DNA of 28,422 nucleotides from Candidatus Cloacimonetes bacterium 4572_55 (GTDB lineage: Bacteria; 4572-55). This document shows, one piece after another, positions 18,996 to 26,475 of the stretch. A model generated the notes under the pieces. It was not told the DNA's origin, did not search any database, and was given only the letters and a program-made list of their open reading frames with translations. Within the stretch, counting starts at the first letter, position 1. Every line of letters starts with the position of its first letter. The stretch covers positions 1-28,422 of the forward strand of contig NBMB01000046.1 in NCBI GenBank assembly GCA_002084765.1, in the 5' to 3' direction. A program made the translations under genes and the position numbers.

Positions 18996-21926
18996 ATGTC
19001 AATTTTTCAGTGGTACACCTACCGGGTTGTCTTGTCAAAAAAAAATAACGAAGTGATCATAAAAACGCGGCTATTCAATGAGTATGAAAACGACAAGGAA
19101 TTGATCAAGTGGGATCCAGAGGAATCGATCAAGTGGGGTCCGATTGACTCCAATGGTAAGGATATTGTAGAAGAAGTATATGACAAACTAAATAAGAGCC
19201 TCTCGAGTTCCTTAAAGAAACTTCCTAAGACAAAGTCGGAATATGAAACTGTAAAAGTTGAACTTGTGATTAAGTCCGACGATCTGATCTCCAAACCATG
19301 GGAAGAATTACCATCCAAACCATGGGACGAATTACCATCCAAGAAAAATCTCATCATATATCGACCTTCTGAAAAGGCTGATACAGAACCGGTATACCTC
19401 CATCCCGGTACCCAATTAAAAACATTATATCTGAGTTTGAATGATGACACACCCGTCGATGACACACCCGTCCACATCATCGTAGTTAATGGCGAATCTG
19501 GAGGAGAAGAGAATCTAAAGCAAGAATATCCTTCCTTGGGTGTGGTGATTATTAAATCGGATGAAAGGGAAAAATCTCTAAAATCTGCGCAGAAGCTCAT
19601 AGATAAGGGCGTTCCCGCTGTTTTCGTTATCCCAGAAAGTAAAGACGAGCCAAAAAATAAGGACGAGAATGATATCGTTGAACAGCTCGAAAAAAAATAT
19701 CCGGTAGAATACATCATACATGAAATCCATTCGGAAAAAAATAGAGCCAACTACGTTTTATTCAAGGGAGCAAAAGAGAGCCACATATTCAGACGGATTG
19801 ATCCGCGTTTTAGGAAGGCATTTTTTGACCGAAAGGCAGAAATCAAACAATTCAAAAAAAGCATTGCAATTCCTTTCCCTAATGGCTCTCTTTATAGGAA
19901 ACACACAGTCACTTTTATAACAGGACATCCAGGTTTCGGGAAAACGTGGCTACTTAGATGGTGTTATAATATTGTTGAAAATAGCACTTTTCAGTGTGCT
20001 ATATATGATAGAGAAATTGGAGAAGCTCAGATTGTAGAGGAATTCGTTGGTGCTTTAGAAACGTATATTCCGAATTTAGGCTCTCCAAAATCTTGGGAAG
20101 ATCTATGCAAGGCCATAAAAAAGCCTGAAAAATCGGAAAAAAACTCGTTGCCTTGGAAAATCTTATTTTTTGATGCTGACGTAGTCGATCATGACAATAA
20201 ATGGCTGTATGATCTATCCAAAAAGCTAAATGAATTTCTTATTATGATAGTGATAGCTTCCCAAAGGAAAAGAGGGAGATGGATTGGGGAACAGATTCTT
20301 ACTGAAAAAGAAATTTCATTGAAGGGATTTTCCAAAAATGATACTCATAATTTTCTAAGAAAAAGGGAAATTACAGACAATAGTATATTGGAGGCAGTGA
20401 CTAATGAGATACCGGAAGCGGAGAGAAGTCCCTTTAAATTAGACCTCCTCGCCGAATCTAAACCAAGAGGTCCGGAAGATGTGTTCAATCCTACCCGGAT
20501 GTATGTAAAAAAAATTTTAAGAGGGACTACTGATCCGTTAAAGAAACAATTGCTTTTATTCACCGCTGTTTTTCCAACATTGGATGACAATTCTTTCCGT
20601 ATCGTTGCCGATGCCATTCCTGGTTTTCCAGAAAGGGAAGAAAAGAAAAAAAGAGACGAGCTTTTCAACTGGTTGAGAGATCACGAATTTCATAAAAATG
20701 AATCAGAATCTTTTAAGACAGATAAGATAAGCTATCATTCATTGATCAGAGACCCTATGCTGAAAATAATTCGTGCTGATTACCCCTTGCGATGGGACAC
20801 GTTGCATTCTGCAAGAGGGAAGAGTATGATGAATAAGGAAAGCAAGGACACAGTATATAATATATTTAGTGAAAAGGGGAAAATTGATGATGATAAAGAT
20901 ATTCCAAAAATAATACATGTTGAGATTTGTAGGAAACCCCGCAAAAATTTACAAGAAACTTTTGATCTTCTCTATCGATGCTTGATCATTAAAAAATATA
21001 AGATTGAGGATATATTAGAGGGGATTTGTGAAGCGGGGAAAACCTTAGAGCGAAAAAATTATATAAAATTAGGAAGAGACCTGGAAGATGCTTATGGAGA
21101 GCTCGCTCAAGGAAAAAAAGGCAAATTAGATTTTATTTATTATCTCATAGAAAAAGGGACATTTACTCGAGAAAAGAGGTTTTTTTTAAAACTCATGCTG
21201 TTGATATCGGATTCTCACGATCGTCTGTGTGATTTATCTTCTTGTTCTGTTGCTTCTAAGAAAGAAGGATGGGATTTCCTCCCGTTCTCACTCTCCAAAT
21301 TTTTCAAACCAAAAACCAATGAGAACGCCTGGTATCATAATCTTGAAAAAAAATATAGCGATATTCAATCAGGTATTGGGAAACTATCTTCAGAAGAAGA
21401 AAGAATAAAATTTTTAAACCTAATTTGCCAAAATAGATTGAGCAATATCTATTTTTTTCGATATTGTACCGAAAACAATAATGAATTCCGTAAAAAAGCT
21501 ATCAATCTCTCTGAGGAGGTTTCTAAGTTTGGCCTTGACCTTGTTCAATTTAGCAAGATACTTGTTAAGAGGGAGATTGAAATTGTAATCTCTCGGATGG
21601 AGTTTGTTTATTACAATGATACATCGGATCTGGATAGCTCTTTGGATTCCTTGGTTGACATAGGGAAAGAATTTATTAACGTATATATCGAGGATTTAAA
21701 TTTCGCCATCTCTTATCAGTTGCGATACTATATCTACTTCATTGGATTGTCTATGCGTAAAAATAATAAAGAGAATAACCAAAAAAACTCGCTGATGGAG
21801 CTGACGGGGTTGATCGATACATATTCTGAGAAAGTGGAGCCTTTGGTCAAAAAACCAACGGAAACTGAAATTTTGGGCGAAGCTAATAAGTTGAAAAAGA
21901 CATATTCTGAGAAAGTGGAGCCCTGA
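18996..21926 (+). CDS. Gene A: degenerate CHAT-like domain fused to STAND NTPase
   Basis: 976 aa, cytoplasmic, Lys/Glu-rich. Residues 1-240 look like a reduced CHAT (caspase-fold) domain: VKVELVIKSDDL, then a duplicated PWEELPSKPWDELPS (101-115) corresponding to the CHAT LPWE motif, then VHIIVVNGESGG (159-170) where active CHAT has HFxGHG, then SAQKLIDKGVPAVFVI near 195-210, matching the closing alpha/beta unit. The catalytic His is replaced by Asn165 and no Cys is in place. The NTPase has Walker A GHPGFGKT (310-317), Walker B ILFFDADVVD (D393, D395), a sensor-like IVIASQRKRG and LKGFSKNDTHNFL. A winged helix follows with YHSLIRDPML (580-589), like the HPLxRE motif of MalT/AP-ATPases. The rest is helical with no recognised sensor repeats. 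It starts at ATG 18996 behind AAGGA. The C-terminus appears frameshifted. Likely an NLR-like switch; its ligand is unknown. Confidence 0.85.
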   Translation: MSIFQWYTYRVVLSKKNNEVIIKTRLFNEYENDKELIKWDPEESIKWGPIDSNGKDIVEEVYDKLNKSLSSSLKKLPKTKSEYETVKVELVIKSDDLISKPWEELPSKPWDELPSKKNLIIYRPSEKADTEPVYLHPGTQLKTLYLSLNDDTPVDDTPVHIIVVNGESGGEENLKQEYPSLGVVIIKSDEREKSLKSAQKLIDKGVPAVFVIPESKDEPKNKDENDIVEQLEKKYPVEYIIHEIHSEKNRANYVLFKGAKESHIFRRIDPRFRKAFFDRKAEIKQFKKSIAIPFPNGSLYRKHTVTFITGHPGFGKTWLLRWCYNIVENSTFQCAIYDREIGEAQIVEEFVGALETYIPNLGSPKSWEDLCKAIKKPEKSEKNSLPWKILFFDADVVDHDNKWLYDLSKKLNEFLIMIVIASQRKRGRWIGEQILTEKEISLKGFSKNDTHNFLRKREITDNSILEAVTNEIPEAERSPFKLDLLAESKPRGPEDVFNPTRMYVKKILRGTTDPLKKQLLLFTAVFPTLDDNSFRIVADAIPGFPEREEKKKRDELFNWLRDHEFHKNESESFKTDKISYHSLIRDPMLKIIRADYPLRWDTLHSARGKSMMNKESKDTVYNIFSEKGKIDDDKDIPKIIHVEICRKPRKNLQETFDLLYRCLIIKKYKIEDILEGICEAGKTLERKNYIKLGRDLEDAYGELAQGKKGKLDFIYYLIEKGTFTREKRFFLKLMLLISDSHDRLCDLSSCSVASKKEGWDFLPFSLSKFFKPKTNENAWYHNLEKKYSDIQSGIGKLSSEEERIKFLNLICQNRLSNIYFFRYCTENNNEFRKKAINLSEEVSKFGLDLVQFSKILVKREIEIVISRMEFVYYNDTSDLDSSLDSLVDIGKEFINVYIEDLNFAISYQLRYYIYFIGLSMRKNNKENNQKNSLMELTGLIDTYSEKVEPLVKKPTETEILGEANKLKKTYSEKVEP
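19104..19472 (+). repeat. Three short in-frame tandem duplications inside gene A
   Basis: Unit 1: ATCAAGTGGGATCC at 19104 repeated at 19128 (24-base period; IKWDPEES / IKWGPIDS). Unit 2: 19290-19313 repeated at 19314-19337 with one mismatch (24 bases; SKPWEELP / SKPWDELP). Unit 3: GATGACACACCCGTC at 19443-19457 repeated perfectly at 19458-19472 (15 bases; DDTPV twice). All keep the reading frame and all lie in the CHAT-like region. Confidence 0.95.
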
Positions 21927-22005
21927 GAAGTTGAAAAAGATGCTCGAAGACGAAGCTAATAAGTTGGAAAAAATACTCGAAGAGGATAAAAATGATAATT
22001 CGTGA
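21819..22005 (+). pseudogene. Frameshifted C-terminal tail of gene A with internal duplications
   Basis: ACATATTCTGAGAAAGTGG occurs at 21819 and again at 21900 (81-base, in-frame period). CGAAGCTAATAAGTTG occurs at 21879 and 21951. Gene A stops at TGA 21924-21926, just inside the second copy. In the next frame from 21925 there is an open heptad-like tail, EKLKKMLEDEANKLEKILEE, ending at TGA 22003-22005, only 8 bases before the likely ATG of gene B. The tail continues the coiled-coil character of gene A. This suggests a recent frameshift, a sequencing error, or translational frameshifting. Confidence 0.55.
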
Positions 22006-22013
22006 GGAACTGT

Positions 22014-23006
22014 ATGGCCGATCATATTTTGTTTAGAATCGAAATTATAGATATAAAGAAACCTTGTAGAATCTGTATTTCCAGCGACAAGTCCCATCCT
22101 CCCCTGTTTTCTCGGATCGCTTATAGTGCTTGCGATCGAGAAATGATTCATTGCTGGAGAGAACAATGGCCTGAGAAGTTGGGTGTAGAATTATTCTCAG
22201 TATTATTTGACGATAAAGCGGAAGAAAAATTTCTTGAACTCTATGAGGATGTATCTAAGGATGAGCAAAGAAAACTGAGAATCGAATTGTGTATGGATAT
22301 TCCTTATGATCAAGAGACCTTGGAATTTGCCAAATTACCGTGGGAACTGATGAAATATCAATCTGAAAATCAGACTATCGATTTTCAGTGCGATGACCAT
22401 ATCACTTTTTTTCGTACTGTGAGAGAAATTGAAAAAAGGGGTCCGATACCATACGATAGCGATACTGACGAGGACATTCATCACTATTATTTAGAAGAAT
22501 ATAAGCAGACTGCCAGAGAGTTGGGAAGAAAGGGTAAGGATTATATCGTTATTTTAGGAGAAAGAAAACATGAGGACATCCCACTCTCTTATTCCATGCA
22601 ATTGATTCGGGAAGGGTTTCCCGCGGTCATTATTGTCGTAACGCCATACTTAAAGCGATTCAAGAAACTTTTTAAAGAGAAAGGTAAAAAAGCATTATTT
22701 TCTTCTTATAACGAAGGAGATGTTATTTTACAAGAGGAATTTAAAAATTCTTTTGGAAAGCTTAAATTTACCAATGACTTTTTTCAGAAACTGCAGGAAA
22801 ATAATGTGGCGAAAAGCCTATGTCGAAAAAAACTGAAAAAATTGAAAGGTCGTGAGTTCTCGACTGAAGATGAGCTCATAAAGAAAATCAAAGAGGTAAG
22901 AATAGAGAATGAAAGTGATCAAAAAGAAATTTTGAAATGTGTTCAAATTTCTTTTTGTGAGAGTTTTTTATTTTTTGTAAATACAAAAAAAGAATTTTTA
23001 ATTTGA
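22014..23006 (+). CDS. Gene B: stand-alone degenerate CHAT-like protein
   Basis: 330 aa from ATG 22014, preferred over the upstream GTG 22002 because GAGG at 22004-22007 is a correctly spaced Shine-Dalgarno. The N-terminal half matches the CHAT N-terminal subdomain: LGVELFSVLFDD, then LRIELCMDIP, then KLPWELMKY (107-115), then ITFFRTVRE. It is followed by YIVILGERKHEDIPLSYS and MQLIREGFPAVIIVV, the alpha/beta unit that normally comes after the catalytic Cys. Only about 85 residues separate LPWEL from the GFPAV unit, too few for a normal CHAT His and Cys core, and neither GHG nor NAC is present. The fold is thus probably retained but inactive. The C-terminal 110 residues are lysine-rich and helical. 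It resembles the N-terminus of gene A in layout, so the two may pair through these domains. Confidence 0.75.
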   Translation: MADHILFRIEIIDIKKPCRICISSDKSHPPLFSRIAYSACDREMIHCWREQWPEKLGVELFSVLFDDKAEEKFLELYEDVSKDEQRKLRIELCMDIPYDQETLEFAKLPWELMKYQSENQTIDFQCDDHITFFRTVREIEKRGPIPYDSDTDEDIHHYYLEEYKQTARELGRKGKDYIVILGERKHEDIPLSYSMQLIREGFPAVIIVVTPYLKRFKKLFKEKGKKALFSSYNEGDVILQEEFKNSFGKLKFTNDFFQKLQENNVAKSLCRKKLKKLKGREFSTEDELIKKIKEVRIENESDQKEILKCVQISFCESFLFFVNTKKEFLI

Positions 23007-23059
23007 AAATTATTAAATTAATATTTGTTATTAAATTAATCGTTATATAGGAGTAAAAT
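23007..23059 (+). promoter_or_regulatory. B-C spacer with direct repeat and ribosome binding site
   Basis: TTATTAAATTAAT occurs at 23010-23022 and again at 23028-23040 (18-base period). AGGAG follows just before ATG 23060. There is no hairpin and no promoter consensus, so C is probably read through from B. The repeated A/T box could be a protein or ribosome-protein site, but this is speculative. Confidence 0.35.
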
Positions 23060-25228
23060 ATGAAAAAGGATACATCCCCTATGGGTAATGAATCGATTTT
23101 AGATGGTCTTCTTTCTAGGCCTAAAGAAATTCTAGAGGAATCTCCACTTGACAAGAATGACAAGAAAAAATTGAAAGAGTATTATGAAAGCAATTATAAA
23201 GATTATTATGAGGAAGTTTTTCTTAGAAAATATATAGAGGAAAAAGAGGAATTTGCCATAAGTTTACGCAAAATTGATGATCAGGGGTTGGGAAAAATTA
23301 ATGACCATTTTAACAAAAAATTTACTGAGGACGATCTATATAAAAAACTACCTTTTCTGCAAACCTTAAAGGATCCAAAAACCTTAAAAAAAAAATATAA
23401 ACTGATACGAAAAGTATTGCTACGTTATCTTCAGACCTCCTATAATAGGGGGGACTATAAGAAAATATGCAGTATGCTGTCTAAGCCAGAAAAGTCAGAA
23501 GAAAATTTTTGGGAATTCGAGTCTAACCGGGAAATTTGGGAAGCGGTTAAAAATTATAGAGAGTCACCCGAAACCATACATAGTATCTCCAATTACATAT
23601 ATTATAAATTGTGCTCGGATGATTCCCCCGATATCAAGAAAAAGGTGAAAAAAATCCTTTTTATAGCGATATATCTTTCACCAGAGCCGACAGAGGGGGA
23701 GAAATTTGCCGATGAAATCGTCGCTTCTATTGCAGAAGCTGTGGAGGATCGACCAATCTGTTACACAAGTGAAGATATAGATTGCTCAGAGGCATATAAG
23801 CAATATAAAGATGGCTCTCACGAAAAGTTTACCAAGTATTTTGAGGAGATATTCAGAAAAGAGGATATTTTTAAAGCAACTGTTAAATTTAATCAGGCTT
23901 CTGACACCCTTGATGAAAAATTGCGAAAGATTGACACTACAAAGCCTAAGATATCTCCATCTCCATGGAGATCCCTATTGACATCCCTAGGGTTATCCCC
24001 ATCGAATCTTGATCTGGATAAGAAGTTTCTTGCTCTGAAGAAGGAGTTTGAGGGCTTTTCGGGAAAACTTTATAAAGACGCAACCATTTATCAAGGTATT
24101 TGTGAACACTCGCTGGCTGTATACTATAAAAATTTCGATCCCACATCAGGTTACACGAAAGCAAAGAGTCACGCGGGAGAAGCCATCAAACTCTTGGAGG
24201 TGGTTTCTTTCCCAGATGAGTTCAGCGCGGTTAACACTCTTATAGAGGTTCTGTGGTTAATGGGGAATAGGAAAAAGTCTATTGAAAAGGCGTTAGAGAA
24301 AAAATACTTGGAATATGCATTGAAGGTTTATAAGGACAAAGAGAAGAAAGCACACTTACACGCTGTGATTTCTTATTTTATCGCGCTCGCCGATAGCATA
24401 AATGAGTTGGGATCGAAATACAAGGTGGACAAAAATAACTATAATGACTATATCAAAATCGAAGGAGATTGGAAAAAGGATGCTCTCAATTTTATAAATT
24501 TTTCCATTAAAATTAGCGAGAGGCAGGAGGAAAAGACTCGTCCTGTGCAAGATCAAAAAGCAGGTGCATTTGTAACGAGAGGGGAAATCCATGAAAAATT
24601 AGGAAACAAGGTAGATGCTGTTCTGGATTATGGAAAGGCTGTAGGGTTGAGAGAAAATTTAACAGATCCTATGAACTACGAAGGCTACCTTAAGAGAAAA
24701 TATGATCAGATGCTGGACCTGGTCCTCTTTATGACAAATGAGGATCTTAAGAAGTTGGCAGAGGAAACCGAAAAACGGGATGAATGGAAAGAATCTGCAT
24801 ATTGTTTGTGCATACATGGGGAAATCTACGAGAAGTTAGGTAAGAAGGTAGATGCTGTTCTGGATTATGGAAAGGCTGTAGGGTTGAGAGAAAATTTAAC
24901 AAATCCTATGAACTACAAAGTCTACCTTAAGGGAAAATATGATCAGATGCTGAAACTGGTCCTCTCTATGACAAATGAGGATCTTAAGAAGTTGGCATGT
25001 GAAGCCGAAAAACGGGATGAATGGAAAGAATCTGTATATTGTTTGTGCATACATGCGCAAATCTATGAAAAGTTAAAAAATGAGGAAGATGCGAAAAAAA
25101 AGTATAAAACGGCTTCTGGTCTTCTTAATGAGGATAAGAGAAAGAAACTGATTGATACGAATTTTCAGAATTTCATAAAAAATCAGGTGAAATCCTATAA
25201 CAAAAAGAAACTTAAAAGTGCCCGTTGA
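23060..25228 (+). CDS. Gene C: lysine-rich helical protein with TPR-like duplicated C-terminus
   Basis: 722 aa, predicted almost all helical, very rich in Lys, Glu and Tyr. I do not recognise residues 1-505. From about residue 505 to 700 there are TPR-like helix pairs: RGEIHEKLGNKVDAVLDYGK, HGEIYEKLGKKVDAVLDYGK and HAQIYEKLKNEEDAKKKYKT, each followed by a longer segment ending NEDLKKLAxExEKRDEWKES. The first two units are almost identical in DNA (237-base period). There is no signal peptide or membrane segment. The ATG follows AGGAG. Its place between two CHAT-like proteins and a membrane protein suggests a scaffold or sensor subunit, with the TPR-like units giving a protein-binding surface. 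This role is inferred. Confidence 0.8.
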   Translation: MKKDTSPMGNESILDGLLSRPKEILEESPLDKNDKKKLKEYYESNYKDYYEEVFLRKYIEEKEEFAISLRKIDDQGLGKINDHFNKKFTEDDLYKKLPFLQTLKDPKTLKKKYKLIRKVLLRYLQTSYNRGDYKKICSMLSKPEKSEENFWEFESNREIWEAVKNYRESPETIHSISNYIYYKLCSDDSPDIKKKVKKILFIAIYLSPEPTEGEKFADEIVASIAEAVEDRPICYTSEDIDCSEAYKQYKDGSHEKFTKYFEEIFRKEDIFKATVKFNQASDTLDEKLRKIDTTKPKISPSPWRSLLTSLGLSPSNLDLDKKFLALKKEFEGFSGKLYKDATIYQGICEHSLAVYYKNFDPTSGYTKAKSHAGEAIKLLEVVSFPDEFSAVNTLIEVLWLMGNRKKSIEKALEKKYLEYALKVYKDKEKKAHLHAVISYFIALADSINELGSKYKVDKNNYNDYIKIEGDWKKDALNFINFSIKISERQEEKTRPVQDQKAGAFVTRGEIHEKLGNKVDAVLDYGKAVGLRENLTDPMNYEGYLKRKYDQMLDLVLFMTNEDLKKLAEETEKRDEWKESAYCLCIHGEIYEKLGKKVDAVLDYGKAVGLRENLTNPMNYKVYLKGKYDQMLKLVLSMTNEDLKKLACEAEKRDEWKESVYCLCIHAQIYEKLKNEEDAKKKYKTASGLLNEDKRKKLIDTNFQNFIKNQVKSYNKKKLKSAR
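24575..25060 (+). repeat. 237-bp tandem duplication in gene C
   Basis: GTAGATGCTGTTCTGGATTA at 24611 recurs at 24848, and CGGGATGAATGGAAAGAATC at 24776 recurs at 25013. The period is exactly 237 bases (79 codons). Copies differ by few bases, so the duplication is young or kept alike by gene conversion. Confidence 0.95.
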
Positions 25229-25249
25229 ACGGATACGCCGGAGTAATTT

Positions 25250-26383
25250 ATGAGATGTAGTGTTGTTTCACCAAGGAAGGATCCTTTTTTTTTAAATTTT
25301 TTTGGTTGGTATGATAAAAAAGATTCTCTTAAAGAGGAAGATAAGCGAAGCATCATCGAGGAAGCGAGTGATATTTTGGAGACATATCCTGAAAGCGATG
25401 ATATAAAGACGCGAAGTAGGCGATTTTGTGGGTATTTGCTTTATTGGCATGCTATTGCAGACGACATAGATGATCCTGAGCACATTAAAATCTGTAAAGA
25501 ATGGATGTGGATATGCTACCACGGGGCGAGTGAGCAGCGCTACAGATTTATATTTAATTATATAAATAATGGTAGAGAGAATAAAAAAAAGGATACAGAT
25601 TCTTGGATTACTCCTGAAAATGAGATGAAATTTATTCTTTTTGAAAACGGTACGCCTGACCTAGGTAAGCTCAGAACTTTTTTTTCAACATTGGGAGATA
25701 TCTATCTTCCCATACTAAAAGATTGGTTCCTTATGCACTATGATCTCGATACAGCATCAACATTGTATCTTGCCTATAGTAGTAAGGAGAAAAACAAGAC
25801 TTTTATTCAAAAAATTCCCAGCTTTATTTGCAGCTTTTTTCAAAAAATTTACAGCTATATCATCCCCCGCCTTCTTGCCTGCACCCTTGTCGGTTATGCC
25901 ACGTTACTTACCGCAGATAGCATGTATGGGGGGTTTGCTGGTCATCTCGTTGATGGTCATCTCGTTGATGCTCGTTATCTCTTTGATGATTGTCTTAATG
26001 AATGCCAGAGGTACATCGTTAGGGAAGCACTCCCCCTATCTTTAATTTGGTTGGTTAGTATAGCGGCCTCGTATCGGCTTCTCAAAAGTGAAACTCAAAA
26101 ATTTTCTATGGGAAACAAAAAACTTTGGAAAGAAAAATTTCATCCCCGATTAATGCATGTACTATGTATTGGATCCCTCCAGTCTCTTCTTATTTGTATT
26201 TCAATTTTTTTCTTTTCAGGTTTTATCGGCATTGTTAGTGATTGGGAGATTAATGGTCAGCAGGTTGGTGCGTTTCGGGTATTAGCCGCCGCCTTACTGG
26301 CAGTTTACGCCCCGGTAAGCCTTTTATTAGGAATCCTTATCCAAAACATCTGGCAGGATAAGCCAGTCACAGAGCCGCTCTAA
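25250..26383 (+). CDS. Gene D: four-helix membrane protein with soluble N-terminal domain
   Basis: 377 aa, family not recognised. Residues 1-190 are soluble and mostly helical (SIIEEASDILETYPES, CKEWMWICYHGASEQRYRF). Membrane helices are predicted at about 203-223, 260-278, 303-329 and 342-366. Between helices 1 and 2 is a perfect duplication GHLVDGHLVD (25940-25969) in an acidic loop with two Cys (CLNEC). A basic loop KLWKEKFHPR precedes helix 3 and would be cytoplasmic. ATG 25250 follows GGAG with a 21-base gap after gene C, so D is the last gene of the operon. It may be the membrane effector or anchor of the system. Whether it forms pores cannot be told from sequence. Confidence 0.8.
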   Translation: MRCSVVSPRKDPFFLNFFGWYDKKDSLKEEDKRSIIEEASDILETYPESDDIKTRSRRFCGYLLYWHAIADDIDDPEHIKICKEWMWICYHGASEQRYRFIFNYINNGRENKKKDTDSWITPENEMKFILFENGTPDLGKLRTFFSTLGDIYLPILKDWFLMHYDLDTASTLYLAYSSKEKNKTFIQKIPSFICSFFQKIYSYIIPRLLACTLVGYATLLTADSMYGGFAGHLVDGHLVDARYLFDDCLNECQRYIVREALPLSLIWLVSIAASYRLLKSETQKFSMGNKKLWKEKFHPRLMHVLCIGSLQSLLICISIFFFSGFIGIVSDWEINGQQVGAFRVLAAALLAVYAPVSLLLGILIQNIWQDKPVTEPL

Positions 26384-26412
26384 TCCTGCACAAATTTTTT
26401 TCTCCAGTAAAC

Positions 26413-26447
26413 AAAAAGACCGCAGGCGGGTTGCCTGCGGTCTTTTT
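26413..26447. terminator. Bidirectional terminator between operon D and the dehydrogenase
   Basis: A perfect 15-bp stem, AAAAAGACCGCAGGC / GCCTGCGGTCTTTTT, with a five-base loop and T-runs on both strands. It serves gene D (stop 26383, +) and the convergent dehydrogenase gene (stop 26476, -). Confidence 0.95.
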
Positions 26448-26475
26448 CTCATCACAGCATAAAAATAAATAGGAG

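Noticed and set aside
19019-19750. 243-aa antisense open frame opposite gene A
   Set aside because: Ser/Phe-rich translation that is the mirror of Lys/Glu/Ser codons in gene A; no start signal or family.
18996-26383. Operon as part of a phage or transposon
   Set aside because: No integrase, transposase, capsid or replication gene and no terminal repeats are visible at its edges.
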